Of a stretch of DNA of 64,000 bases, positions 17,414-25,689 are shown in pieces (within the stretch, counting starts at the first letter, position 1; each line of letters opens with the position of its first letter). The DNA comes from Acidisoma sp. L85 (GTDB taxonomy: Bacteria > Pseudomonadota > Alphaproteobacteria > Acetobacterales > Acetobacteraceae), in NCBI RefSeq assembly GCF_009765865.1, contig NZ_LMUQ01000018.1, positions 42,968-106,967 of the forward strand. The letters run 5' to 3'. The position numbers and the translations under genes are program-made. Under the pieces are notes generated by a model that was not told the DNA's origin, made no database searches, and worked only from the letters and a program-made list of their open reading frames with translations.

Positions 17414-18828
17414 GCGAATGGCGGCCTCGCACGGTACCAGCCCGCCGCCTGTTCATAGGCATGGGCGACGCGCAGCACTGTCGCTTCTTCGTGCCAGCGT
17501 CCGGCGATTTGCAGCGCGAGCGGCAAGCCGTCGCCGTCGAACCCGGCCGGCACCGAAATCGCCGGCTGGCCGGTGATGTTGAAGGGCGGACAATAGCGCG
17601 TCAGCGACCCCATGAGGTTTTCCTGCACGTTCGCGACCGTCACCTCCTCGGCGCCCACCGGCCAGGCGGGGAAGGGCACGACCGGCATCAGGATCACATC
17701 AACCGACCGCATCACCGCCTGATAATCCGCGATGATCTTCTGACGCACCCGATGCGCGTGAACATATTCGACCGCCGGCATAAACGCGCCCTGCCGCACC
17801 AGGCTCAGCACGGTCGGCGAGTAGTCCTGCGGCCGCGTCTTGAGATAATCGCGGTGGCTCTCGGCCAGTTCGGACGCCGCGATTGCCCACATGATGGTGC
17901 GCGACAACAGATGGTCCGGCAGATCGACCTCGACGATCTGGGCGCCCTGCTCTGCCAGCGAGGCGATCGCGGCGTCGCAGGCGGCGCGCATCTGCGGGTC
18001 GATGAGCTCGCTCGCCTGCAGCTTCGGCACACCGGCGACGATCCCACGCAGCCCAAGCCCCAGATCCGCCGTGACATCCGCCACGGGACGGCGGGAACCC
18101 GCGGGGTCGCGCGCATCGGGGCCCGCGATGGCATTCTGCACGAGCGCCGTGTCGCGCACGGTACGCGCGAAGGGGCCGACGTGATCGAGGCTGTAGCCCG
18201 CCGGTACCACGCCCGCACGGCTGACAACGCCATAGGTCGGCTTCAGCCCGACAATGCCGCAGGCGGCCGCTGGCAGGCGCACGGAACCGCCGGTATCCGT
18301 GCCCAGACTCGCATAAGCAAGCCCGGCCGCGACTACGCAGGCGGGACCGCTGCTGGAGGCGCTGCAAGTCCGGTCGGTCTGCCACGGATTGCGGACTTCG
18401 CCGTAATCCTCGTGCACGCCGCCAAAGGCGAATTCGTAGAGATTGGTCTTGCCGAGGATAACCGCGCCAGCCTGCTTCAGCCTTTGCACGACGGTCGCGT
18501 CCTCATCCGGCACCCAATCCGCCAGGATGCGAGATCCGGCCGTGGTCCGAATGCCGCGTGTCGCCATATTGTCCTTGATGGCAACCGGCACGCCGTGCAG
18601 CGGTCCGAGGCGCAACCCGGCTTGCGCCAGTCGATCCATACGCTCGGCCTGCGCCAGCGCCGACTCGGCCAGCACGGTGATGAAGCAATTGAGCTTCGGA
18701 TTGAGCCGCTCGATCCGGTCGAGCATCAGCCGCGTCACCGTCACGCTGGTGATCTCGCCCTTCTCGAGCCGCGCGCTGATCTCGCTCAGCGACGTGAAGG
18801 GGAGATCGGTATCCGTCTCGGTGCTCAT
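17410..18828 (-). CDS. Amidase-signature hydrolase, AtzE/GatA-like
   Basis: A 472-aa amidase-signature enzyme. The Ser-cisSer-Lys triad is visible: Lys85 in VAIKDNM, the Ser cluster 158-160 in CSASSSGPA, and the nucleophile Ser182 in GTDTGGSVRLPAAACG. The Ser-rich loop reads SSSGPA where most relatives have GGSSGGSA. ATG 18828 is preceded by GGTGAGG; it starts 7 bp after the stop of the 65-aa AtzG-like gene. That pairing is the mark of AtzE-type amidases, which need AtzG as a structural partner (1-carboxybiuret hydrolase in cyanuric acid breakdown). The substrate here is probably the amide imported by the upstream ABC system. Confidence 0.87.
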   Translation of the reverse strand: MSTETDTDLPFTSLSEISARLEKGEITSVTVTRLMLDRIERLNPKLNCFITVLAESALAQAERMDRLAQAGLRLGPLHGVPVAIKDNMATRGIRTTAGSRILADWVPDEDATVVQRLKQAGAVILGKTNLYEFAFGGVHEDYGEVRNPWQTDRTCSASSSGPACVVAAGLAYASLGTDTGGSVRLPAAACGIVGLKPTYGVVSRAGVVPAGYSLDHVGPFARTVRDTALVQNAIAGPDARDPAGSRRPVADVTADLGLGLRGIVAGVPKLQASELIDPQMRAACDAAIASLAEQGAQIVEVDLPDHLLSRTIMWAIAASELAESHRDYLKTRPQDYSPTVLSLVRQGAFMPAVEYVHAHRVRQKIIADYQAVMRSVDVILMPVVPFPAWPVGAEEVTVANVQENLMGSLTRYCPPFNITGQPAISVPAGFDGDGLPLALQIAGRWHEEATVLRVAHAYEQAAGWYRARPPFA

Positions 18829-18835
18829 CTCCGCC

Positions 18836-19033
18836 TCACCAATGATCGATCGGGAGCGTGACAGATGGCTCGAAGCCCGTGACATGCACGGCCCAAAGCG
18901 CGGCGAGGCCCGCGAAACCTCCGGCCAGTTGCTCCGCCAGAGTCGCGGCCTCTGCGGCACTCACCTTGATGTCGATCATCTCCGCATAGCGCTGCACCGC
19001 CTCGGCGGTGACGGCGAATTCCGGCTGCGTCAT
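18836..19033 (-). CDS. AtzG-like small subunit (DUF4089)
   Basis: A 65-aa helical protein with the pattern of AtzG / GatC-like subunits: an N-terminal helix (PEFAVTAEAVQRYAEMIDIKV), a second helix (AAEAATLAEQLAGGFAGLAALWAV) and a short tail. AtzG binds the amidase AtzE and stabilises it. ATG 19033 overlaps the stop of the ATPase gene (ATGA). Small size plus position immediately before an AtzE-like amidase make the assignment sound; sequence identity cannot be judged by eye. Confidence 0.72.
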   Translation of the reverse strand: MTQPEFAVTAEAVQRYAEMIDIKVSAAEAATLAEQLAGGFAGLAALWAVHVTGFEPSVTLPIDHW

Positions 19034-20016
19034 CTTCGCGCTCCCTCTACTGGTCCAGCCCTGGCGGCAATGCGGCCGTGACAACTTACCTGACGTCCCG
19101 CCCCAAACGGCAGCAACATCGGCACGACTGTGCGACATTGCGGCTGCTCCAGGCTGCAGACTCCCGCGAAGCGGCAGCCGTCTGACGCCACGACCTGAAC
19201 GCGGTCGCCCTTCGCCAAGCCACCGCCCCGCAGCGCGATCTCGGGATCACGGAGCGCCAGAAGAGACGCGGTGTAAGGATGCAGCGGCGTTGCGAACAGA
19301 TCGGATGTGGTCGCCGTCTCCACGACCTTGCCGCCAAACAGCACCAGCGCCTCGGCGGTCAGATGGCGGACCACCGCCGGGTCGCTGCTGATGACGACAT
19401 AGGTCAGTCCCAGCGAACCGGCGAGATCAACCAGCAGATTGAGGATCTGCGCGCGAATGGAGACATCCAGCGCCGAAACCGGCTCGTCGAGCAGCAGCAG
19501 GCGCGGCCGCGTCGTCAGGGCTCGTGCGATGGCAAGGCGCTGGATTTGTCCGCCGGAGAATTCATGCGGATACCGCGTCATCTGCGACGGTGGCAGCCCC
19601 ACCTGCTCCATCGCGGCACCCACGGCACCCCGCAGCTCCGCAGCGCTGAGAGCACCATAGCTCAGCAACGGCATGCCGATCCCATCCATAACCGGGCGCA
19701 TCGGATTGAAGGAGCCCTGGGCGTCCTGGAAAACCAGGCCGATATGGCGTCGCGCCCTTTGCCAATCCCCCCGCGAGGCCCGGGCAAGATCCATCCCGGC
19801 CACGCGCACCGCGCCGGAGAGGGGCCGCATGAGGCCCGTCGCCACGCGGCACAGCGTCGTCTTGCCAGCACCGGAGTCACCGATAACCCCGAGCGAGCGA
19901 TCCTGCATCACACGCAAACCCACGGCATCGAGTGCCCGGGAGGCGCCCGCCCGTCCGCCACCCCGGCCATAAGTCGCCGTCACCGCCTCGAGTTCCAGCA
20001 GCGGCGCGTCAGTCAC
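19030..20016 (-). CDS. Oligopeptide-type ABC transporter ATPase (DppF-like)
   Basis: A 328-aa second ATPase of a Dpp/Opp-type importer. Walker A GDSGAGKTT, signature FSGGQIQR, Walker B RLLLLDEPVSALD; after the H-loop region (VVISSDPAVVRH, where the usual SHD reads SSD) comes the family's C-terminal Cys-rich segment (CRFAGVCSLEQPQC). GTG 20016 is the probable start: it overlaps the DppD stop by 8 bases, and a long in-frame leader upstream is encoded inside that gene. The H-loop His (SHD) appears replaced by Ser, as in some second subunits of heterodimeric ATPases; it could make this half hydrolytically weak. Confidence 0.85.
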   Translation of the reverse strand: MTDAPLLELEAVTATYGRGGGRAGASRALDAVGLRVMQDRSLGVIGDSGAGKTTLCRVATGLMRPLSGAVRVAGMDLARASRGDWQRARRHIGLVFQDAQGSFNPMRPVMDGIGMPLLSYGALSAAELRGAVGAAMEQVGLPPSQMTRYPHEFSGGQIQRLAIARALTTRPRLLLLDEPVSALDVSIRAQILNLLVDLAGSLGLTYVVISSDPAVVRHLTAEALVLFGGKVVETATTSDLFATPLHPYTASLLALRDPEIALRGGGLAKGDRVQVVASDGCRFAGVCSLEQPQCRTVVPMLLPFGAGRQVSCHGRIAARAGPVEGARR

Positions 20017-20986
20017 GTCGCGCTGCCGGGTCGAGGAGGTGGCAGCGTGCCTCGCGCGCGGGGCCCGCCGGCAGAAGCGCCGGCATCTCCTCGCATGCCG
20101 CGAAAGCATGCGGGCAGCGCGGCCGGAAGCTGCATCCCGAAGGCAGCGCCGCAAGATCCGGCGGCGTTCCCGGCAGCTCGAACAACCGTCCGCCCTCGCG
20201 CTTCTGCAACGCCGAGAACAGCAGGCCCTGCGTGTAAGGATGCCGGGGATCCGAGAAGATCGCCTCGGCCGGACCCTGCTCGACGATGCGGCCAGCATAC
20301 ATGATGACGACGCGATCCGCGATGCGGCGCACCACGCTGAGATCGTGGCTCACCAGGATCATCGCGAGCCCGGTCTCCCGACGCAGCTTCTCCAGCAGCG
20401 CGAGCACCTCGATCTGGCTGAGGAGATCGAGAGACGTCGTCGGCTCATCGGCGACCAGAAGGTCGGGCCGGATAAGCAGAGCGAGCGCGATGCTGACACG
20501 CTGCGCCACACCGCCGCTGACCTCATGCGGATACTTGTCCAGCACCGCCTCGGCATCGGCGATGTTGCAGCTCTGTAGCGTCTGGATGACCTCCGGCCGC
20601 AACTCCCGCCAGGGCTGCGGCAAGTGCGCGCGCAACACCTCCGCTATCTGCGCACCCATTCTGTATGCCGGATCGAAGGACAGGCGCGAGTTCTGGAAGA
20701 TCATGCCGATCCCCCTCCCTCGTATATGCCGCAGCCGCTTCTCCTGATGCGGCCGCAACTCCTCGCCCTTGAAGGTGATCCGGCCACCGACATAGCGCGT
20801 CGGCGGCGAGGGCAGCAGCCAGGACAGCGACATGCAGGTCACGGTCTTGCCGGAACCGGATTCACCGACAATGCCCAGGGATTCGCCGGATGAGATGGCG
20901 AAGGAGACATCCTCCACGGCATGCACCTCGCCCGACGGCGATCCGAAACGCACCGTCAGGCCCGAGACCTCCAGCAGCGCAGTCAC
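20009..20986 (-). CDS. Oligopeptide-type ABC transporter ATPase (DppD-like)
   Basis: A 325-aa ATPase with Walker A GESGSGKT, signature VSGGVAQR, Walker B LLVADEPTTSLD and a normal H-loop (ILVSHDLSVV). The C-terminal oligopeptide-transporter extension ends in CSFRPRCPHAFAACE, a typical Cys cluster (some family members bind an Fe-S cluster there). GTG 20986 overlaps the permease stop (GTGA). With DppF, the two permeases and the binding protein it completes a five-component importer. Confidence 0.88.
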   Translation of the reverse strand: MTALLEVSGLTVRFGSPSGEVHAVEDVSFAISSGESLGIVGESGSGKTVTCMSLSWLLPSPPTRYVGGRITFKGEELRPHQEKRLRHIRGRGIGMIFQNSRLSFDPAYRMGAQIAEVLRAHLPQPWRELRPEVIQTLQSCNIADAEAVLDKYPHEVSGGVAQRVSIALALLIRPDLLVADEPTTSLDLLSQIEVLALLEKLRRETGLAMILVSHDLSVVRRIADRVVIMYAGRIVEQGPAEAIFSDPRHPYTQGLLFSALQKREGGRLFELPGTPPDLAALPSGCSFRPRCPHAFAACEEMPALLPAGPAREARCHLLDPAARRD

Positions 20987-21876
20987 AACCGGGTCCGCAG
21001 CCGGGGATCGAGCGCCACGCGCAGGCCGTCGCCCACGTAGTTGAACGCCAGGGCGATGATCACGATGGCGATACCGGGCACGGTGGAAACCCATGGCGCG
21101 CTGTCGAGCGAATGCATGCCATCGGCGATCATGGCGCCCCAGTCGGGCGTCGGCGGCTGTGCGCCAAGGCCGAGGAAACCGAAGCCGGCCGCGAAGACGA
21201 CCATCGCGCCCATATTCGTCGTGCCGTAGACGACGACAGCGGGAATCACATGCGGCAGAATTTCGCGCCAAAAAATGCGCCCGTCACCAAAGCCGGAGAC
21301 GCGCGCGGCTTCCACAAAAGTCGCGGAACGAAGCTGAGCGGTGGTCGTGCTGACGACACGCGCGATATAGGGCGTGATGACGATGGACATCGACAGCACC
21401 ACCGTCGGCAGCCCGCTGCCGAGCGCCGCCGCGATCGCGATGGCGAGCAGCACCATCGGTATCGCGAACAAGACGTCCAGAACACGCATCACCGCTTCGC
21501 CAACGGTGCGGTGGTAGTATCCACCGATCATCCCGAGAATGAGGCCGATGATCCCCGCGACGGCGACGGGAATAATGGCTTCCGGAAAGGCGAGCCGGGC
21601 ACCAAAGAGGATACGAGCCAGCATGTCCCGCCCCTGTGTATCGGTTCCCAGGATATGCCCCGGCGAAAAGGGCGGCACGAGGATGTTGTCGTCGTCGCCC
21701 TCAGTCGGATCGTAAGGCGAGATCAGCGGCGCGAGGACCGTCACGATGACCGCGAGGAGCAGCACGACAACCCCTACCACCGCCATGCGGTCGCGCATAA
21801 AGGCGGCCAATGCCTGCCGCCGGGCCGATCGCGGCAGTTCTCCCGTTACGGCCGGCGCCGTGGTCGCGGCGCTCAC
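20983..21876 (-). CDS. ABC permease (DppC-like)
   Basis: A 297-aa inner-membrane permease with the OppC N-terminal domain: first TM VVGVVVLLLAVIVTVLAPL, then the periplasmic GHILGTDTQGRDMLARILFGAR motif that defines DppC/OppC proteins. The EAA loop is FVEAARVSGFGDGRIFWREI. About six TM segments. GTG 21876 overlaps the stop of the DppB gene (GTGA); the N-terminal 30 residues are polar and alanine-rich, as usual. Confidence 0.88.
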   Translation of the reverse strand: MSAATTAPAVTGELPRSARRQALAAFMRDRMAVVGVVVLLLAVIVTVLAPLISPYDPTEGDDDNILVPPFSPGHILGTDTQGRDMLARILFGARLAFPEAIIPVAVAGIIGLILGMIGGYYHRTVGEAVMRVLDVLFAIPMVLLAIAIAAALGSGLPTVVLSMSIVITPYIARVVSTTTAQLRSATFVEAARVSGFGDGRIFWREILPHVIPAVVVYGTTNMGAMVVFAAGFGFLGLGAQPPTPDWGAMIADGMHSLDSAPWVSTVPGIAIVIIALAFNYVGDGLRVALDPRLRTRL

Positions 21877-22826
21877 GATCGCGCTTCTCGTGGATCGAGC
21901 GCCATACGGGCGAGATCCGCGACGAGATTGACGAAAATGAAGGCGGCCGAGACGATCAGTACCGCCGCCTGCAGCGTCACGTAGTCGCGCGCCTGGATCG
22001 AGGAATAGATCAGATAGCCCAGGCCGGGCCAGCCGAAGACGACTTCCACGAAAAGAGCTCCACCGAACAGGAAGCCCACCTGCAGCCCGGTAATATTGAT
22101 CGCGTCGGGTAGCACATTGCGGAAGGCATGCACCACTACCTGCCGCCATCGCGGCAGACCTCGCGCCCGGGCCGCCAGGATATAGGGCTGCACAAGCGCC
22201 TCCATCATTCCCGAACGCACGATGCGGGCGATGACGGCGAGCGAGATGATCGAATTCGCGAAAGCCGGCAGGATCAGATGTTTGAGAACGCCGAGAACCG
22301 TCGGAGGCCCGAGCGGCGAGGCCATGCCAAGCGCCGGTAGCCAGCCGAGCCGGATGGCGAAGAGATAGATCAGCAGCAGCCCAATCCAGAACACCGGTGC
22401 GCTGGCACCAATCAAGGTCAGCAGCATCGCGAGACGATCGTACAGGCTGCGGTGGTAGAGCGCCGTCGTTATCCCAACCATCAGGCCGAGCACGACAGCA
22501 TAGAAGAGGCTGCCCGCTGTCAGGATCAAAGTATGCTCCAGCTTCGGAAACAGCAGCGCCGTCACCGGCACGTGGAATTCGGTCGAAGTGCCGAAGTTTC
22601 CAGTGACCGCGCGCTTAAGCCAGATCCAGTATTGCTCCGGCAGCGACCGGTCGAGACCCAGTTCCTTCGTGACCGCCGCGACCGCTTTGGGATCCGAAGC
22701 CGCCATGCCCAGCATTGCGAGCGCCGGACCGCCCGGTACCAGATGCAACAGGCCAAAGGTTACGAGCGAGACGCCGATCAGCGTCGGAATAATCGAGAGG
22801 ACACGCTGGGCGGTATAGGCGAGCAC
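21873..22826 (-). CDS. ABC permease (DppB-like)
   Basis: A 317-aa permease with the DppB/OppB layout: TM1 ending in TLIGVSLVTFGLLHLVPGGP, a long periplasmic region with the LGLDRSLPEQYWIWLKRAVTGNFG motif, five further TM segments and the cytoplasmic EAA-like loop YILAARARGLPRWRQVVVHAFRN. GTG 22826 is used as start. It follows the binding-protein gene by 21 bp. Confidence 0.88.
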   Translation of the reverse strand: MLAYTAQRVLSIIPTLIGVSLVTFGLLHLVPGGPALAMLGMAASDPKAVAAVTKELGLDRSLPEQYWIWLKRAVTGNFGTSTEFHVPVTALLFPKLEHTLILTAGSLFYAVVLGLMVGITTALYHRSLYDRLAMLLTLIGASAPVFWIGLLLIYLFAIRLGWLPALGMASPLGPPTVLGVLKHLILPAFANSIISLAVIARIVRSGMMEALVQPYILAARARGLPRWRQVVVHAFRNVLPDAINITGLQVGFLFGGALFVEVVFGWPGLGYLIYSSIQARDYVTLQAAVLIVSAAFIFVNLVADLARMALDPREARS

Positions 22827-22847
22827 TGCCCAGCGGTCCTGACGTCG

Positions 22848-24566
22848 CTAGCTCTGCACCCAGACTTTCTTGAAGTCCCACCACCAGTCGGAGGAATGCA
22901 CGAAGTTCCGAACCTTCGGCGAAATCACGACCGGCGCTAGATCATTGACGATTGGCAGCAGCCACATCTCCTGTGCGTTCAGCGCATCGACGGCACGATA
23001 TTTCGCGATGGCTGTCTCATCGTCGAGCGAGGAATTGGCTTGGTCGAGCAGAACATCGAAACGCGTATCGGGCTGATGGCCGACATTCAGCGCCGAAGTC
23101 GTGCGCAGCGGCAGATTCGGCCAGTATATCGAGGTCATGCCCCAGGACTGCTGGTTCATGCCGATGCCGGCCGTCATGCCGCCTGCCCAGGCGTGCAGAT
23201 AGCTGATCCATTCCATCGTCTGCAGCTTGATCTTGATGCCGACTTGCGCCGCATCTCTGGCGATCCATTCCGCCATCCCGACCGGATCCATCTCTCCTGA
23301 TCCACCCGTCGGAATCTGAAAGGTAGTCTCGAAGCCTTTCTCCAAGCCGGCATCCGCAAGAAGTTGCTTCGCCGCTTTTATATTATGCTCGGGATAGCCC
23401 GCCTGATCGGTCCAGGACGGGCAGGTTCTGCCGTTGATGCTAACGGCGGGCAGTGCCGTGCCGCGCATCAGCCGCTTTGCCATAGCGTTGCGGTTGATGG
23501 ACATGAAGAAGGCCTGCCGCACGCGGCGATCCTTCCAATAGGGCTCATGCGCATTGAGTTGCATATACCACAGATGCGGGTTGGCTCGGGCCGTCACGAT
23601 AAAGCCCTCGCGCTGGAGCGACGCGATTTCCTCGGTTGGCGGCGCGAAGATCACATGCGCATCACCGCCGCGAAGCGCCGCGACGCGCGTCGATGGGTCG
23701 GTTAGCGCCTTGAAGATGATCCTGTCGGCTTTCGCTGCGCCTGCCGGATTCCAGTATTTTGGGTTCTTGACTATGTTGAGCTGATCGCCCGGAGATTGAC
23801 TCTCGAACAGGAACGGTCCGGTGCCGATAGGATGCGCCGCGATCGCCGCCGTCCCGCCTGTCTTCCAAACCGCCGGACTGCTCATACCCATCGTGCCGAG
23901 GCCAGACTCCGGCATGCCGCTCACGAAGGGTGCGAAAGGCTTGGCGAGCTCGAACACAACGGTACCCGGATTAGGTGAGGTCATGCTGACCATCTGGGCC
24001 GGATTCCAGAACCACGACCGCACGGCCGCCGCCGTGGTGTCGAATTGCGGAGCGTTCTTGCGCCCGAGCTTGCTCTGATCCCACTGCCGCTCGACATTCC
24101 ACATCACCGCCGCGGCGTCGAAAGGCGTGCCGTCGCTGAAGGTCACGCCATCCTGGAGATGAAATGTGTAGGTCTTGCCGTCGGACGAGCGATCAATCGA
24201 TTTCGTGATGCCGGGCACGATCGGATCGGAAAGCCCGGACGGATTGTCCATCTCGCGGGCCACAAGCGATTCGTAGATTTGATAGAGGCAGGTGCGCCAT
24301 GTCACCGCTCCGGTGCCAAGACATGGATCGAGCACATCCCAATTCGATTCCTGACCCACCACCAGCGTGCCACCCGAACCATCCTGCATGGGACCAGTTA
24401 TCGGAAAGACCGCATCCGAGGCCGCTGCCTCGGCCGGTGCGCTTCTCAGCAGGGCGGAGATCGCCGTGACCGAAAGCCCGAGTGCCGCGGCGTGCGCCGC
24501 GAAATCTCGGCGGGAAAGTTTGCCGTGAACCAGATCGGTCAATGCGCCGTCGACGCTGCGGGTCAT
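22848..24566 (-). CDS. ABC substrate-binding protein, family 5 (Dpp/Opp-type)
   Basis: A 572-aa periplasmic binding protein (SBP_bac_5). The N-terminus has a Tat-like signal (SRRDFAAHAAALGLSVTAIS, residues ~18-37) ending near AEAAASDA. Family landmarks include LVVGQESNWDVLDPCLG, TYTFHLQDGVTFSDGTPFDA, AVMWNVER, RRVRQAFFMSINRNAM and LLADAGLEKG. ATG 24566 has a strong GGGAGG seven bases upstream. This is the first gene of the operon ending at 15807 and defines what enters the pathway; such proteins bind peptides, nickel, glycosides or other small molecules, so the ligand stays open. An IclR regulator is divergent, 235 bp away. Confidence 0.88.
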   Translation of the reverse strand: MTRSVDGALTDLVHGKLSRRDFAAHAAALGLSVTAISALLRSAPAEAAASDAVFPITGPMQDGSGGTLVVGQESNWDVLDPCLGTGAVTWRTCLYQIYESLVAREMDNPSGLSDPIVPGITKSIDRSSDGKTYTFHLQDGVTFSDGTPFDAAAVMWNVERQWDQSKLGRKNAPQFDTTAAAVRSWFWNPAQMVSMTSPNPGTVVFELAKPFAPFVSGMPESGLGTMGMSSPAVWKTGGTAAIAAHPIGTGPFLFESQSPGDQLNIVKNPKYWNPAGAAKADRIIFKALTDPSTRVAALRGGDAHVIFAPPTEEIASLQREGFIVTARANPHLWYMQLNAHEPYWKDRRVRQAFFMSINRNAMAKRLMRGTALPAVSINGRTCPSWTDQAGYPEHNIKAAKQLLADAGLEKGFETTFQIPTGGSGEMDPVGMAEWIARDAAQVGIKIKLQTMEWISYLHAWAGGMTAGIGMNQQSWGMTSIYWPNLPLRTTSALNVGHQPDTRFDVLLDQANSSLDDETAIAKYRAVDALNAQEMWLLPIVNDLAPVVISPKVRNFVHSSDWWWDFKKVWVQS

Positions 24567-24619
24567 TTCAAGCCTCCCAGTTCACACGGTAGTCGCGCCA
24601 GCCTGGACTCTCACTGTAT

Positions 24620-24636
24620 GAGCGTGACTTTCGCTC
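24620..24636. promoter_or_regulatory. Candidate IclR operator
   Basis: An inverted repeat GAGCG-7-CGCTC, flanked by ATG on the left and CAT on the right, lies 54 bp upstream of the binding-protein gene in the divergent region shared with the IclR gene. Position and dyad symmetry suit an IclR dimer site. Short repeats arise by chance, so confidence is modest. The rest of 24567-24801 shows no gene. Confidence 0.3.
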
Positions 24637-24801
24637 CATGATCATGATAGGCAAGATGCGCGGAGGCTCGCAAGCATCTCGTCGAATTCTGCGCGATTCT
24701 TGGGAACTGATTTCTGAGCTTGGCGAGACGACTGCCCCGGTGACGCGAATATTGCGCCAGTCCGAAGCACGTAAAAGTAGAAGCGGAGTTTGCTGTAGAC
24801 G

Positions 24802-25539
24802 ATGCGTACACTGGATCGGATCACCGCAATCCTCGACATTGTCGCCGCCAGCCCTGGCACGGGGCCGGCCGTCGTTGCACGGCAAATCAACCTGCCGTTG
24901 CCAACGGTCAGCCGGCTGATGCGCAGCCTCGCGCAGCGCCGCTATCTACAACCCGAGGGCCAGGCCAATGGTTATGGGCTCGGCAGCCGGCTTCTTGAAC
25001 TCAGCTACGCGGCCCGGCCGACTCACCTTCTGCAGCTTCTGGTGCCCGAGATGGAGAAGCTGCGCGATGCCGTCGAGGAAACGGTGTCGCTGCATGTCCG
25101 CGCCGGAGATCAGCGCATCTGCATCTGCGAAGTGCAAAGCGGCAAGTCGATCCGCCGCGTCGTTCCCGTAGGCTTCGTGGTGCCACTGCATTTCGGAGCG
25201 ACGGGGCTCGTATTGCTCGCCTTTACCGCGCCTGCGTTCCAGAGCGCGTATATCAACGGGCTCGCCTTGAGCGACGACGCGGAACGCGAACTCCGTGCCG
25301 AGCTCGCATTGGTTCGGAAGCAGGGCTGGGCGATGGCGGAAGGCTCGTGGAACAGCGGAATCGCAGGCGTGGCGGCGCCGATCCAGCATCATGAGTCCGT
25401 CGTCGCGTCGCTGGCTGTTTCCGGGCCTATCTTTCGCTGGAACCGCGCGGCGATGATGGAGCATGTCGAGCACATCGCCGCCGCGGCGCGACGCGCTTCC
25501 GCCGGCCTATCCGGCGTGCCGCTGGCCCACGCTGGTTAG
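24802..25539 (+). CDS. IclR-family regulator (1)
   Basis: A 245-aa IclR-type regulator: N-terminal winged HTH at about residues 1-65 (LDRITAILDIVAAS, GPAVVARQINLPLPTVSRLMRSLAQRRYL) and a GAF-like effector domain (ETVSLHVRAGDQRICICEVQSGKSIRR; then GSWNSGIAGVAAPIQHHESVVASLAVSGP). Divergent from the nine-gene importer/amidase operon and convergent with the cyclase operon; the former is the likelier target. Effector unknown. Confidence 0.9.
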   Translation: MRTLDRITAILDIVAASPGTGPAVVARQINLPLPTVSRLMRSLAQRRYLQPEGQANGYGLGSRLLELSYAARPTHLLQLLVPEMEKLRDAVEETVSLHVRAGDQRICICEVQSGKSIRRVVPVGFVVPLHFGATGLVLLAFTAPAFQSAYINGLALSDDAERELRAELALVRKQGWAMAEGSWNSGIAGVAAPIQHHESVVASLAVSGPIFRWNRAAMMEHVEHIAAAARRASAGLSGVPLAHAG

Positions 25540-25572
25540 AGCTGCATGTTTGAACCATGCTCATTTCCACCA

Positions 25573-25655
25573 CGTCATGCTCGGCGAAGGCCGAGCATCC
25601 ACGCCTTTGCGTGACGAAGGCAGGCGTGGGTGGCACGCCCTCGCGTGCCATGACG
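25573..25655. repeat. Compound palindromic intergenic element
   Basis: An 83-bp element between convergent genes. An outer inverted repeat CGTCATG (25573-25579) / CATGACG (25649-25655) encloses three consecutive hairpins: ATGCTCGGC-GAAG-GCCGAGCAT (25577-25598), CCACGCCT...AGGCGTGG (25599-25629) and TGGCACGC-CCTC-GCGTGCCA (25631-25650). Similar CGTCATGC...GGCATGACG elements are common REP-like repeats between genes in alphaproteobacteria. It may also serve as a bidirectional terminator for the IclR and cyclase genes. Confidence 0.7.
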
Positions 25656-25689
25656 AATCTTTAGATCGCTAGACCCACACCCACAAGCG

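Noticed and set aside
17392..18861. Plus-strand frame of 489 codons opposite the amidase.
   Set aside because: Same reason; the minus strand holds the complete Ser-Ser-Lys amidase signature.
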